Assembly (NCBI GenBank): GCA_903885795.1
Contig: CAISJV010000020.1
Coordinates: 17,395 to 81,394 of the forward strand
DNA: 64,000 nt
Direction of reading: 5' to 3'
Source of the DNA: an uncultured delta proteobacterium
GTDB taxonomy: Bacteria > Desulfobacterota > Syntrophia > Syntrophales > UBA8958
The notes below the pieces were generated by a model, which searched no databases, was not told the origin of the DNA, and worked only from the letters and a program-made list of their open reading frames with translations. How positions within the stretch are numbered: position 1 is the stretch's first letter; each line of letters begins with the position of its first letter. Below are positions 17,163 through 27,255 of this stretch, piece by piece. Both the position numbers and the translations under genes were made by a program.

Positions 17163-19034
17163 TTAATTCCGTGTCAAGCGGGCGATTCTCGCTTCCTCAA
17201 CGCCTGCCTGGCGCAGGTCATCAACTTCGGCTCCACCCCGTTCATACATCCTGCAAAGAATTAACCGCAGATACTGCTGCCATCCCTCGCTGATATTGCT
17301 GAGCGGATCGGTCCCCCATTTTTTACGGGGATAGGGAATAATCGATGCGAGGAATGCCGATTCCACAGGTGTCAGCTCTGTCGGAGATTTCTTGAAGTAG
17401 TGTTGCGCCGCCGGGCCGATACCATAAATATCGTCACCCCATTCGATAATGTTCAGATAAATCTCCATGATCCGTTCTTTCGAAAGGGTTTGCTCTAAAG
17501 CCATGGTAATAAATGACTCTTCGAACTTTCTGCTGAAGGTTCTTTCGGGTCTCAAATAGAGATTCTTGGCGAGCTGCATCGTAATGGTGCTTGCCCCCCT
17601 CACAACTCGACCTGCCTTCAGATTTTCCACAAAAGAATCTCTGATCGGCAAGGTGCTGAATCCCTTGTGCTTGAAGAAACCACCGTCTTCAGCAGTTATT
17701 ACGGCAGGGACCACGGATGCAGGCATACTGTTCAGCGGGATATAATCCGGATTTTTTTCACCGACGATAAAGGATACCCGTTTTCTGTCCGGGCGACGGA
17801 CGGTGTGCTGGAAAGGTGAGGCGAGAGCCTTGATATTTATTTTCGTACCAAGGGAGAGCACCCTGATGGGTTCGTATTTCCCGTCAAAGACATACTGGAG
17901 AGTTTGCGGGTCCTCCACATCCATGAAAAAATGGAATTTGCCGCTCAGATTCCCCCTTACTTTCAACCCTGTTAAATCCGGATAAAATTGCGCCGGGATG
18001 GCGTCTACAGCTTTCCCAATCGAGAAATCAGGAAAACTCAGAAGCAAATCGATTTGGGGCCTTCTCTTGTTTGTGACCCGCCCGTTGATGGAAACTGATT
18101 GCCCGCCAATGGTGAATTCGCCATTCTTGATATCCGTCTGATCTTTATCGATTTTCCCCCTTGCCTCAAACTTTACCAGGGTATCTTTTTTTAAGAAATC
18201 AGGGAACATGACCTTTTTCTTTTCATGAAATGAAAAGACGCCGGACAGAGCAAAGGATAAGGGGCCGTTTTTATCCGGGGTTCCCTTCGCATCAGCAGTT
18301 ATATAAATATCATCAAGAGGAACGCTGCTGCCAAGAAAAGGTGAGAGCAGGGCAAGACGAAAAGACTCGGCCTTGGCTTCGAAAGCACTTGATTTTCTTT
18401 GAAAAGAAACATTGAGGCGTTCATCGCCATCGCCTGCAAGCTCGAAATAGCCTTCGCCATAGTCAGGGCTGGTCCGGATCACCATCTTTGTATAGGATTG
18501 TTTTACTTCACGTTTATCTGTACGAAAAAATAGTGTAAGATTATTGACGGTCGCCTTCATCGAACGGTTTTCAGTGGTTGAAGGTGCGGTTTCCGATCCG
18601 GGGGGGGGATGCGGAACTCCTGATAAATCCCAACCATTGGCATCCTGATGATAAAAAAACGCTTCGAGATTGTTCGCCTCCACGCTGCTCACGGCTTGGG
18701 AAGACAATTTCCCGGACAGAAGATAATTCAGGGGGCTGATTCGTGCCGTAATATCTGTTGCTTTAAGCCATAAGCGATTATCGGCCCTGGAAATGATGAT
18801 ATCAGATGCCCTGATGCTGAAAGGAAATACATAGTGCAATCCCCCAATCGTGCATGGCAGTCCATATCTTTGTTGGACATGAGCAATGAGGTCAGGGGAT
18901 TTGTGGCTTACATAGTTGTCAAGCGCGCATGTGGCATAAATCAACCCTCCCAGGACCAGAATCCCGGCAAGCAGGAGGGGTGGTTTTACGAAGCGCCGGA
19001 CTTGACTCCAGGACGCTCTTAAAATGCCGGCCAT
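17163..19034 (-). CDS. GT51 peptidoglycan glycosyltransferase with long extracytoplasmic N-terminal region
   Basis: 623 residues. One membrane anchor at about 18-40, then about 370 residues of beta-rich sequence resembling AsmA/DUF748-type domains (LYHV-like strands, IKNGEFTIGGQSVSINGRV). The C-terminal GT51 domain, about 425-600, has AEDGGFFKHKG, GASTITMQLAKN and EESFITMALEQTLSKERI, including the catalytic glutamate. There is no transpeptidase domain. It polymerises lipid II at the outer face of the inner membrane. The AsmA-like part may contact the envelope or outer-membrane lipid machinery; that is inference. Confidence 0.8.
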   Translation of the reverse strand: MAGILRASWSQVRRFVKPPLLLAGILVLGGLIYATCALDNYVSHKSPDLIAHVQQRYGLPCTIGGLHYVFPFSIRASDIIISRADNRLWLKATDITARISPLNYLLSGKLSSQAVSSVEANNLEAFFYHQDANGWDLSGVPHPPPGSETAPSTTENRSMKATVNNLTLFFRTDKREVKQSYTKMVIRTSPDYGEGYFELAGDGDERLNVSFQRKSSAFEAKAESFRLALLSPFLGSSVPLDDIYITADAKGTPDKNGPLSFALSGVFSFHEKKKVMFPDFLKKDTLVKFEARGKIDKDQTDIKNGEFTIGGQSVSINGRVTNKRRPQIDLLLSFPDFSIGKAVDAIPAQFYPDLTGLKVRGNLSGKFHFFMDVEDPQTLQYVFDGKYEPIRVLSLGTKINIKALASPFQHTVRRPDRKRVSFIVGEKNPDYIPLNSMPASVVPAVITAEDGGFFKHKGFSTLPIRDSFVENLKAGRVVRGASTITMQLAKNLYLRPERTFSRKFEESFITMALEQTLSKERIMEIYLNIIEWGDDIYGIGPAAQHYFKKSPTELTPVESAFLASIIPYPRKKWGTDPLSNISEGWQQYLRLILCRMYERGGAEVDDLRQAGVEEARIARLTRN

Positions 19035-19260
19035 GAAAAGCTACCTTCAAAAAGTCATGTGATGGGAATATGCCTATCCTATTCCGCTGAAGACGGTCAA
19101 TGAAAATCCCGATAATCGTGTCGTAATTCGGAACGTTGCAGGTGCTATACTTTCAGACAATCAGCATCCCAGAGATGAACAAGATAAGTCATTGATCATG
19201 TTACATAAGTTTCTATAGCAGCCATGAACAAAGATGTCAACTTTGACCCAACAAAAGCAA

Positions 19261-19484
19261 TTATTTGTCCAATAAATTGATGTGAGTTGCCTTGTCAAGA
19301 ACTTCTAAAGCCCATTGGTTAAGGCTTTTCCCTGAAGCCTTTGCTACAATGAGGTCCTCTACGGTATCTCCATGGAAAGTGATGCTGTGTCCTCAATTCC
19401 CATAACTTTACCAAAAAAAATACTGTCCCGTGGATCGAATTCAATACGAGCCATATACCCCTTGTATGTCATTACGTTTTTCAC
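19261..19484 (-). pseudogene. hicB: Decayed HicB antitoxin gene
   Basis: Minus-strand translation from the GTG at 19484 or ATG at 19472 gives MTYKGYMARIEFDPRDSIFF and GKVMGIEDTA, a clear HicB N-terminus. A frameshift near 19395 then leads into ITFHGDTVEDL, and the text jumps directly to ASGKSLNQWALEVLDKA, the HicB C-terminal ribbon-helix-helix. About 35 central residues are deleted. GGAGG is still present before the start. No hicA toxin gene is visible beside it. Confidence 0.75.
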
Positions 19485-19553
19485 GGAATTACCTCCAAAT
19501 ATTTGAACCACTCGCGCAATTCTTCGACTCATAACGACATCCCCCCGACAAAT

Positions 19554-21416
19554 CTAAGGAAATTTGATCCGGAATTCTGTTCCGTTGTCTCGCCTTACCT
19601 CAATTTGACCATCAAGCTGATTACTCACAAGTCCGTTCACCAGATACAAACCAACAGTCCGGGATTGATGGATATCAACATCGTCGGGCAGACCCAAACC
19701 ATTATCCCGGACAACGATCTCTATTTCTTTGTTTTTCGTTTCGTGGATGATGATCCGCAATTCACCCGGTCCATCGCCGGGAAAGGCATGTTTAAGGGCA
19801 TTGGAAATCAATTCATTCAGAATCAAGCCACAAGGGATTGCCTTATTAATATCCACATGAACTTCACCGCCGTCGGTTTGGACGATCAGATCTATTTCCC
19901 CCGGATTCATTTCGTGGAATTGAATCAGCTCATTTGACAGGGCTCTCACATAATCGGCCAGGTTAATTCTTGCGAAATCCTTTGACCCATAAAGTTTTTC
20001 ATGGATCAGGGCCATAGATCGAATTCTTCTCTTGCTCTCGTTCAACATTCCAGTCAGCTCCGGACTCCCGCTTGACCGCGCCTGAAGATCGAGAAGGCCG
20101 GATATCACCTGCATATTGTTCTTCACCCGGTGATGGACTTCACTGAGGAGGATCTCCTTCTCCCGGAGGGATGCATGAAGCCTTTCTTCCGTCTGCTTAC
20201 GTTCGGTGATATCCGTAGCAATTTCCATTCGGACAATACGACCATCCGGCCAATAAATGGCCTTGTCCCGACAATCGTACCACCGGTTGTTAACAGTGTT
20301 CTGAAATTCCCAGACAATGCTCTTTGTCGGCTTCCCATCTGGCCCAATGAGCTGACTATTCGTGCAAAATTCACAGGGGGCTGCCTGGCCTTCCTGGATC
20401 TTCTGCCAACAGATTTTTCCCTTTATATCACCCCAGATATTTTTCCCGTACGTGTTAATGAAAAGGATCTCGTATGTATTCATATCAACCACATAGACGA
20501 GCGCGTCAAGGCTGTCTAAAACTTCTGAGAATGTCTTATTTTGGATCCGCAGCGCCTCCTCCGCCTGCATGCGCTCGGTGATGTTACGTGCAATACCCTG
20601 GACCCCAATAATTTCTCCATGCTTATCCCGGTAAAATTGGGCATTGGTGGATACCCAAACCTCAGCCCCGTCTTTCGCTCGCAAGGGAGTTTTAAACCCT
20701 TTGATCTCTCTCTTTTCCCTTAAAATCGAGAGAAATTGATTCCGCTCTTCAGGATTTATATAGAACTCAATTAGTTTCTTCTTCCCGATGACTTCATCAG
20801 GTATATACCCCAATAATCGTTCAATGGAGGGAGAGACGATGAGTAATAACCCTTCATTGTCCGTTCTGTAGAAGACGTCTGCTATGTTTTCAAATATCTC
20901 TCTATATCTTTTCTCGCTCTCCTGCAGTGCCTTCTCTCCGAGTTTTTGCTCTGTCACGTCGTGGGCAACGATAAGAACCCCGGATGGTTTTCCATTCTCC
21001 GTCAATAGGGAAGAATGAACATCCATAATCATGTTCCTGCCGCTGTCCGGTGCCGTAAGCTCCCATTCGAAAGCAAAGATTGAGTCGTCCCCTTCTCTGC
21101 GCTTCCGGAGAAGTTCCGGGATGTTCTGTAAAAAATTCGCAGAAGTAATATCCAGCATTGACAGGCCAAGCAGGTTCAGTGGGCTGGCCAGATCAGACGC
21201 AGCGCGATTTGCGTACCGGATAATGCCATCTAAGTCCAGGGACAGAATAGCGTCATTAGCGTTCTCGGAAAGTTGACTGTATTTTTCTTCGCTCTTCCGC
21301 AGCACCTCATGCACTCGCTTAAGCTCTGATTCCGAGTGTTCCAATTCCTTGATTCTCTGATTTAAGAAGAAATTATCTTTGAGCAGTTCTTGATATGTCC
21401 TGGGTGGATCTGTCAT
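19554..21416 (-). CDS. Multi-PAS sensor histidine kinase, HisKA_2 type
   Basis: 620 residues with no membrane segment. An N-terminal coiled coil is followed by three PAS/PAC units (about 50-165, 165-295 and 295-410), then the HisKA_2 phospho-site LLSEVHHRVKNNMQVISGLL and an HATPase domain (NELISNALKHA, DNGLGLP). The third PAS carries APCEFCTN, a cysteine pair of possible sensing use. Soluble kinase sensing an internal signal. The start at 21416 follows AGGGGG. No response regulator lies next to it, so its partner is elsewhere. Confidence 0.88.
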   Translation of the reverse strand: MTDPPRTYQELLKDNFFLNQRIKELEHSESELKRVHEVLRKSEEKYSQLSENANDAILSLDLDGIIRYANRAASDLASPLNLLGLSMLDITSANFLQNIPELLRKRREGDDSIFAFEWELTAPDSGRNMIMDVHSSLLTENGKPSGVLIVAHDVTEQKLGEKALQESEKRYREIFENIADVFYRTDNEGLLLIVSPSIERLLGYIPDEVIGKKKLIEFYINPEERNQFLSILREKREIKGFKTPLRAKDGAEVWVSTNAQFYRDKHGEIIGVQGIARNITERMQAEEALRIQNKTFSEVLDSLDALVYVVDMNTYEILFINTYGKNIWGDIKGKICWQKIQEGQAAPCEFCTNSQLIGPDGKPTKSIVWEFQNTVNNRWYDCRDKAIYWPDGRIVRMEIATDITERKQTEERLHASLREKEILLSEVHHRVKNNMQVISGLLDLQARSSGSPELTGMLNESKRRIRSMALIHEKLYGSKDFARINLADYVRALSNELIQFHEMNPGEIDLIVQTDGGEVHVDINKAIPCGLILNELISNALKHAFPGDGPGELRIIIHETKNKEIEIVVRDNGLGLPDDVDIHQSRTVGLYLVNGLVSNQLDGQIEVRRDNGTEFRIKFP

Positions 21417-21809
21417 CTGGCGCCCCCTGTCGTGATAAGCGGTGCAGGCTGGAAACAAAAATGGACAGTATTTGATGAATGAATTAACCCTTATAAAAAC
21501 TAACAGTTATCCATTGAGATTTCAAATGTAAGGTGGGCTATCAGATACTGATAACTGTTCCAAATGTTGGATACCCGTCAAAATTACCGGATACTGCATT
21601 ACAGGAAGTCGCAAATGCCCCCGACTGCCAGAAAATAACCTTCTATAAATAGCATGTTACATACCAGTTATCATCAAAGACTCATAAAATCCAGTAAATT
21701 GTTTTGTCATGAGAAATATAAAGCCGTCAATCCCTAATAAAAAAGATCATTCCAGAAATTAGGCGCCCGTGTTATGGTGCCGCTCAAAAAGAAGGAACAG
21801 GATTTGAAG
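21417..21809. promoter_or_regulatory. Divergent intergenic region with three CAGTTATC boxes
   Basis: AACAGTTATC at 21502-21511 and GATAACTGTT at 21550-21559 form a perfect 10-bp inverted pair; a third CAGTTATC lies at 21665-21672. They sit between the divergent histidine kinase and rnhA genes and could be operator half-sites. No gene is visible here. Confidence 0.3.
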
Positions 21810-22292
21810 ATGCCGGTTACGAAACCCGTTAAACAGGTAAAAATATACACAGACGGTGCATGTCTGGGAAATCCCGGCCCGGGGGGATATGGGGCGGTGT
21901 TACTTTATGGGACACTGCGGAAAGAGTTGTTCGGCGGATTTTGTTTGACCACGAATAATCGGATGGAACTCATGGGGGCGATTGCGGCTCTGCAATCCCT
22001 GAAAACCATCTGTGAAGTTACCCTGCTTACAGACTCTCAGTATGTGGTAAATGGTATTAATAAAGGCTGGGCACGGCGCTGGCGGCAACAGGGATGGATG
22101 CGGAATAAGACGGAGAAGGCCGTGAACCCTGACCTTTGGGAATTGCTGCTCAATCTGTGTGAACGCCACCAGGTGACGTTCGTCTGGGTCCGGGGTCACG
22201 CCGGCGACCCGGAGAATGAACATTGCGACGAGTTGTCAAAGCAGGCGGCAATGGCGAAAGACCTGCCCGTGGATAAGGGTTACCTTCCGTGA
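21810..22292 (+). CDS. rnhA: Ribonuclease HI
   Basis: 160 residues. Cleaves the RNA strand of RNA-DNA hybrids. All four metal-binding carboxylates are visible: Asp15 ([11 protein letters not shown]), Glu53 (RMELMGAI), Asp75 (LTDSQYV) and Asp140, plus His130 (VRGHAG). The basic handle ([13 protein letters not shown]) is present. The start at 21810 is preferred over 21774, which lacks a ribosome site. Downstream lies a palindromic repeat. Confidence 0.96.
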   Translation: MPVTKPVKQVKIYTDGACLGNPGPGGYGAVLLYGTLRKELFGGFCLTTNNRMELMGAIAALQSLKTICEVTLLTDSQYVVNGINKGWARRWRQQGWMRNKTEKAVNPDLWELLLNLCERHQVTFVWVRGHAGDPENEHCDELSKQAAMAKDLPVDKGYLP

Positions 22293-22303
22293 TATTTGTT
22301 TTT

Positions 22304-22428
22304 ATTCCGGTCCTAAATCAAAGATGAAATCAAGGCGGCAAGGCGGAGGCGACGCAGGCGTATTTTTATACGTCGAGGAGCCGATTGCCGATGCCAACGA
22401 AGATAGCGCTTTGATTTAGAACCGGAAT
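22304..22428. repeat. Dispersed palindromic repeat, copy 1
   Basis: A 125-bp element bounded by 20-bp terminal inverted repeats with one mismatch (ATTCCGGTCCTAAATCAAAG and its complement). The interior includes GGCGGCAAGGCGGAGGCGA and CCGATTGCCGAT. A second, roughly 80 percent identical copy in the other orientation lies at 36782-36897. The last base forms part of the ugd stop codon. It has no coding capacity, so it is MITE- or REP-like. Confidence 0.8.
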
Positions 22429-23804
22429 TACACCTCGAAGTGGGTCAGCGGCGGCTTGCCGATCGGATACACGTTAAAGCCGATCTCAAAGCAACGCTTA
22501 TGGTCGAGAATGTTTCTCCCGTCAAAGATAAAGGCCGGTTTGTCCATCTTATCGTAGATTTTCTCATAATCGAGGGTGCGGTAGAGGTCCCATTCCGTCA
22601 TGACGGCGAGGGCGTGACAGCCCTTGGCCGCCTCGTAGGGATCTTCTACGTAATGAAAGGCGCCGTCAATTTTGGCAAGGTCCAGGCGAGCATTGCCCAG
22701 GGCCTTGGGGTCGGATATGACCACCTCGGCATGTTCTTCGGCGAGACGCCTGGCGATAAAAATTGCGGGGCTCTCCCGGGTGTCCCCCGTATTGGCCTTG
22801 AAGGCGAATCCTAACAGGCAGATGCGCTTTCCTGCCAGGGTGTTGAACATGGCCGTCAGCATGCTCATGATAAAGCGTTCCTGCTGATAAACATTGATCC
22901 CGACGACCCGTTCCCAGTAGTCCGCGACCTCCTCAAGGCCATAAAACCGGCAGAGATAGACAAGGTTAAGGATATCCTTCTTGAAACAGGAGCCGCCGAA
23001 ACCGACGCTTGCGTTGAGAAACTTGGCGCCTATCCGGCTGTCCATGCCGACGGCGCGGGCTACTTCCGCGACATCCGCTTCGGTTTTCTCACACAGGGCG
23101 GAGATGGTATTGATGGATGATATCCGTTGGGCGAGGAAGGCGTTGGCCACCAGCTTGGAGAGCTCACTGCTCCAGATATTGGTGGTGAGGATTCTCTCTT
23201 TGGGAATCCAACGGGCGTAGATTTCCAAAATAGCGTTTCTCGCCTGTCGCCCCCTATCCGTTTCCCGAGAACCGATCAGGACGCGGTCCGGGTTTTCCAA
23301 ATCCCGAATGGCTGATCCTTCCGCCAGGAATTCCGGGTTGGACAGGACTTCAAAGGAGATGCTGTTAGCCTGGCTGTTCAGGATTCTCTCCATGGCCAGG
23401 GCTGTTTTGACGGGCAGGGTGCTCTTTTCAATGACGATTTTGGAAGACTGGGCGTTCTCCAGAATCTGACGGGCCGTCTTTTCCCAATACTGCAGATCGG
23501 CGGCCATTCCGGCCCCGGCCCCGAAGGTCTTGGTAGGCGTGTTGACGCTCACAAAGATGATGTCGTTATCCCTAATGGCGCCTTCCACATCGGTGCTGAA
23601 AAAGAGATTCTTTCCCCGGGTTTCCCGGACCAGATCATCCAGACCTGGCTCGTAGATCGGCAGGTCGTTGGAGTTCCAGGCAGCGATGCGCTGGGGATTG
23701 ATATCCACAACCGTAACCCGGTAATCGGGGCACTTGCTCGCAATCATGGCCATGGTGGGTCCGCCTACATAACCGGCGCCTATGCAGAGAATGGTCTTGT
23801 TCAT
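22428..23804 (-). CDS. ugd: UDP-glucose 6-dehydrogenase
   Basis: 458 residues. Oxidises UDP-glucose to UDP-glucuronate with two NAD. N-terminal Rossmann motif GAGYVGGPTMA at 9-19, catalytic Cys273 in GGSCFKKD, and a C-terminal UDP-binding domain (GFAFKANTGDTRESPAI). The length and motifs match the longer animal-type branch. It lies 4 bases downstream of lhgO, and UXS upstream uses its product, so this is a nucleotide-sugar operon. Confidence 0.94.
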   Translation of the reverse strand: MNKTILCIGAGYVGGPTMAMIASKCPDYRVTVVDINPQRIAAWNSNDLPIYEPGLDDLVRETRGKNLFFSTDVEGAIRDNDIIFVSVNTPTKTFGAGAGMAADLQYWEKTARQILENAQSSKIVIEKSTLPVKTALAMERILNSQANSISFEVLSNPEFLAEGSAIRDLENPDRVLIGSRETDRGRQARNAILEIYARWIPKERILTTNIWSSELSKLVANAFLAQRISSINTISALCEKTEADVAEVARAVGMDSRIGAKFLNASVGFGGSCFKKDILNLVYLCRFYGLEEVADYWERVVGINVYQQERFIMSMLTAMFNTLAGKRICLLGFAFKANTGDTRESPAIFIARRLAEEHAEVVISDPKALGNARLDLAKIDGAFHYVEDPYEAAKGCHALAVMTEWDLYRTLDYEKIYDKMDKPAFIFDGRNILDHKRCFEIGFNVYPIGKPPLTHFEV

Positions 23805-23808
23805 TTGA

Positions 23809-25002
23809 TTATTTCCCGTCCTTGATAAAATTGTCTTCTATATGCCTGGCAATCGCCAGGCAGGCGGTGAGACCGGGGGACTCAATCCCGATCAGGTTGA
23901 TGAATCCGGGGTAGCCATAACTCTCCTCTTCCCGAATGATAAAATCCATCACCGGATCGCCGGGCCCCTGAACCTTGGGGCGAATGCCGCTCATATCCGG
24001 ATGCAGAGCTGCGGTGTCAAATCCCGGCAGATATTTGCGGATTGCATTACCGAAGGCTTCTTTATGGCCTTCATCAACCTTGTACAAGTTGAGTGCGGAT
24101 TCACGGGGTAGGCCATTGCCGTTTTGGCTGTTGGTCAGGCAAAGGATTTCCTCCTTGTCCAGGTAGCGACTGTCCGGACCGAACCGGACCCGGCCGGTCA
24201 GATCCAGGGTGGCGTGGATGCCCAGACCGACATTGTTTTTCATCGGTACGGGGTACACAAGTCGTCTTAGCCTCGGGGCGGGAGAGGCACTGAAATAGTT
24301 TCCCTTGCATGGTTTCAGGCGATATCCCCGGGCGTCAATGTCAATTCCCGCCAGGGCGGCGATTTGGTCGGCATGGAGGCCGGCGCTGTTAATCACGGTT
24401 TTCGCCTTAATCCGGTACTTTCCGTTATTGATCTCCAGTTCATAACCAGCGCCGTCAAACCTGATGGCCGTGACCTTTGCCCGGCAGGACATCAACGCCC
24501 CTTCATCTTCGGCGGCCAGGAGCAGCGACTGCATGAGGCGATGAGAGTCAATTATGCCGGTGGTCGGGGAGAGCAGGGCGGCCAGTGCTGAAACCTCCGG
24601 TTCTATCGACAGGAGCTGCTTTTTTCCCAGCAGCTCCAAGCCAGGAACGCCGTTTTGTTCCGCAGTGGATCGGATAGCCTCCAATGAGGATGCCTCCTCT
24701 TCGGTTGTCGCGACGATGAGTTTGCCCATCCCGGCATGGGGAACATTATGCTCCCGGCACCAAGAATATAGGAGGCGATTCCCCTCCACGCATAAGCGGC
24801 TCTTCAGGAAATCCCCGGGGTAATAGATGCCGGCGTGAATGACCTCGCTGTTTCGCGAACTCGTTTCCTGACCAAAGCTGTCATGTTTTTCCAGGACCGC
24901 CAGTTTCCGGTCCCGGCGGGCAAGCTTTTGGCCGATAGCGAGGCCGACGACGCCGGCGCCGATGATGATCACATCGAACGTCATGTCCGGGGAGATTCTC
25001 AT
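23809..25002 (-). CDS. lhgO: FAD-dependent L-2-hydroxyglutarate oxidase/dehydrogenase-like protein
   Basis: 397 residues. Dinucleotide-binding [13 protein letters not shown] near residues 11-22 and the [15 protein letters not shown] signature of the L-2-hydroxyglutarate oxidase branch of the DAO family. Its ATG overlaps the UXS stop in an ATGA, which implies translational coupling. Its place between two nucleotide-sugar genes is odd: either it removes 2-hydroxyglutarate or it acts on a sugar-derived 2-hydroxyacid. No membrane helix is obvious. Confidence 0.8.
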   Translation of the reverse strand: MRISPDMTFDVIIIGAGVVGLAIGQKLARRDRKLAVLEKHDSFGQETSSRNSEVIHAGIYYPGDFLKSRLCVEGNRLLYSWCREHNVPHAGMGKLIVATTEEEASSLEAIRSTAEQNGVPGLELLGKKQLLSIEPEVSALAALLSPTTGIIDSHRLMQSLLLAAEDEGALMSCRAKVTAIRFDGAGYELEINNGKYRIKAKTVINSAGLHADQIAALAGIDIDARGYRLKPCKGNYFSASPAPRLRRLVYPVPMKNNVGLGIHATLDLTGRVRFGPDSRYLDKEEILCLTNSQNGNGLPRESALNLYKVDEGHKEAFGNAIRKYLPGFDTAALHPDMSGIRPKVQGPGDPVMDFIIREEESYGYPGFINLIGIESPGLTACLAIARHIEDNFIKDGK

Positions 25003-25946
25003 AGGGAGTTCAGTGCGCCTTTGAAGTACTGAATTGTCTTTACGAGGCCATCGGCAAGGGGTATCCCGGGCGTCCAGTGGAGCAGCTCTTTCGCTTTGGA
25101 GATGTCTGGTCGACGCTGGGTCGGGTCATCCTGGGGGAGGGGATTGAAAACAATCCGGGAAGAAGAACCGGTTAGGCGGATGACGTTTTCGGCTAATTCC
25201 AGGATCGTAAATTCCGATGGATTTCCTAGATTTACCGGACCGATGACATCGTCCGGTGTTGCCATCATCCCCATTATCCCTTCGATCAGGTCATCGTAAT
25301 AGCAGAAGGAACGAGTCTGGGAGCCGTTGCCATAGACCGTTATGTCCTCCCCTTTGATAGCCTGGACAATGAAATTGCTTACCACACGACCGTCGTTGAT
25401 GGCCATACGGGGACCGTAAGTATTGAAGATCCTGACAATCTTGATCCTAACGCCGTTCTGGCGATGATAATCCATCATGAGGCATTCGGCGGCCCGTTTC
25501 CCCTCGTCGTAACAGCTCCTGATGCCGATCGGGTTTACCCGTCCCCAGTATTCTTCCGGCTGGGGGTGGATCTCCGGGTCGCCGTACACCTCGGAGGTTG
25601 ATGCCTGGAGGATCTTTGCCTTGACCCGCTTGGCCAGTCCCAGGGTGTTGATGGCCCCCATGACGCTGGTTTTGATGGTTTTGATGGGATTGTACTGATA
25701 GTGCACCGGGGAAGCGGGACAGGCCAGATTGTATATTTCGTCAACTTCCAGAAATATTGGCTGAGTGATGTCGTGTCTGATGAACTCGAAGTTGGGATGG
25801 CCGATAAGATGGCGGATGTTGTTTTTGCTGCCCGTATAAAGATTGTCCAGGCAAAGGACGTCATGCCCCTCGCCGAGGAGCCGGTCGCACAGATGGGAGC
25901 CGAGAAACCCCGCTCCACCCGTAATAAGAATCCGTTTCATTTTCAT
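24999..25946 (-). CDS. uxs: UDP-glucuronate decarboxylase (UDP-xylose synthase)
   Basis: 315 residues from 25946; a further upstream start is possible but poorly supported. Extended [13 protein letters not shown] nucleotide motif, catalytic serine/threonine in STSEVYGDP, and Tyr-x3-Lys in [21 protein letters not shown] and [10 protein letters not shown] are typical of UXS. Converts UDP-glucuronate to UDP-xylose. First gene of UXS-lhgO-ugd; divergent from rsmI with about 120 bases between. Confidence 0.9.
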   Translation of the reverse strand: MKMKRILITGGAGFLGSHLCDRLLGEGHDVLCLDNLYTGSKNNIRHLIGHPNFEFIRHDITQPIFLEVDEIYNLACPASPVHYQYNPIKTIKTSVMGAINTLGLAKRVKAKILQASTSEVYGDPEIHPQPEEYWGRVNPIGIRSCYDEGKRAAECLMMDYHRQNGVRIKIVRIFNTYGPRMAINDGRVVSNFIVQAIKGEDITVYGNGSQTRSFCYYDDLIEGIMGMMATPDDVIGPVNLGNPSEFTILELAENVIRLTGSSSRIVFNPLPQDDPTQRRPDISKAKELLHWTPGIPLADGLVKTIQYFKGALNSL

Positions 25947-26065
25947 GATGGTAATCTCAATAATTTTGGGATATGTAGAACATCGCGTTTTTACTGTCAA
26001 GAAAATTCGGGCTCCAAGGGTCAATGTCGGCGCCATATAGAACCTGCTGCGAAGGCATCAGAGAG

Positions 26066-26905
26066 ATGGGAATAGGGATGCTTTATATCGTGGCAACACC
26101 GATCGGGAATCTGGAAGACATCACCTTGCGGGCCATCCGGATTTTAAGAGAAGTGGATGAGATCGCCGCAGAAGACACCCGGCGCACGAAGAAACTCCTG
26201 AAAGCCTATGATATCAGTACTCCCATCACGAGCCTTTATGACGCCGTGGAAAAGAAAAGAAGCGGCCCCCTGATAGAAAAGATGGCGACCGGAAAGGACA
26301 TTGCCTATGTGTCCGATGCAGGAACACCGGGAATATCCGATCCCGGTTTCCATCTCATCAGAGAGGCAATTCAGGCAGGAATTCGCGTGGTTCCCATTCC
26401 CGGCGTGTCAGCGGTCGTGGCGGCCCTGAGTGCCTCAGGATTGCCGATGCAAAACTTTGTGTTTCATGGTTTTCTACCCTCCAAGATTACGCAACGCCTT
26501 GATATCTTGAAGATGTGCGAGGCAGAGAAGAGGACGATGGTCTTTTATGAATCGCCCCAAAGGCTCAAGGCATGTCTGAAGGATATACGGGAGATCATGG
26601 GTCCTCGCCGTCTGGTAATAGCCCGGGAATTAACGAAAATTCATGAAGAATTTATCAGGGGAACTATTGATGACGTCGAGAAGGAACTTGGGGAGAGAAA
26701 AATCAAGGGGGAGATTACTCTGATTATAGAGGGAAAGACAAATAATTCCAAAGACTATTCTAATGAAGAGATCCTGGGCAGGCTTGCGGAATTGACAGGA
26801 GACCCCCTGCTCAGCCTGAGAGACAGGGTACAGTGTGTAGCTGAAATAACGGGGTGCTCCCGAAAGAAAATCTATCAAATCGCTTTAACAGGCAAATTTT
26901 CTTGA
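26066..26905 (+). CDS. rsmI: 16S rRNA (cytidine1402-2'-O)-methyltransferase
   Basis: 279 residues (start 26066 or 26078). Tetrapyrrole-methylase fold: LYIVATPIGNLEDITLRA, AAEDTRRTKKLL, YVSDAGTPGISDPG and PIPGVSAVVAALSASG. Methylates the ribose of C1402 in the decoding centre. It stands at the head of a plus-strand run that leads on to pgsA. Confidence 0.94.
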   Translation: MGIGMLYIVATPIGNLEDITLRAIRILREVDEIAAEDTRRTKKLLKAYDISTPITSLYDAVEKKRSGPLIEKMATGKDIAYVSDAGTPGISDPGFHLIREAIQAGIRVVPIPGVSAVVAALSASGLPMQNFVFHGFLPSKITQRLDILKMCEAEKRTMVFYESPQRLKACLKDIREIMGPRRLVIARELTKIHEEFIRGTIDDVEKELGERKIKGEITLIIEGKTNNSKDYSNEEILGRLAELTGDPLLSLRDRVQCVAEITGCSRKKIYQIALTGKFS

Positions 26906-26958
26906 ACTATCAAAGCGTGTATGGTAGCAGGGGCAGTAATAGTGAGGGAGGCAGCGAT

Positions 26959-27201
26959 ATGAGCGAACGGCTTATGCGACCGGGAGAGGAGATCTATGAT
27001 CTTCTTGATGTCGTTGAAGAAGAAAGCAGGGAATTCATAGATATTCCCGAGAAAAGGACCATGGTCGCCCTTGTTAATCCCAACATTCAGGAAGAAATGA
27101 TCAGGAAGGTGACGGAGACAACGGAGAGGATAGCAAGAGAGATGTTTCCCGCCATTGCCGAACGGGTCATCCGGGAAGAGATTAATAAACTTAAGCAATG
27201 A
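26959..27201 (+). CDS. Small acidic protein with a PopZ-like C-terminal pattern
   Basis: 80 residues, start fixed by GGGAGGCAG. The C-terminus VTETTERIAREMFPAIAERVIREEINKL is an amphipathic helix pair like those ending PopZ/DUF2497 and several deltaproteobacterial regulator proteins, where it mediates self-assembly. The N-terminus is acidic and includes EEIYDLLDVVEEE. It may be a small polar or scaffold factor. Follows rsmI by 53 bases. Confidence 0.55.
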   Translation: MSERLMRPGEEIYDLLDVVEEESREFIDIPEKRTMVALVNPNIQEEMIRKVTETTERIAREMFPAIAERVIREEINKLKQ

Positions 27202-27255
27202 TGGTTGTTATTCTGCGTTTTAGGACGCACGTCAACGGGAAATGAAAAAAAGGCT

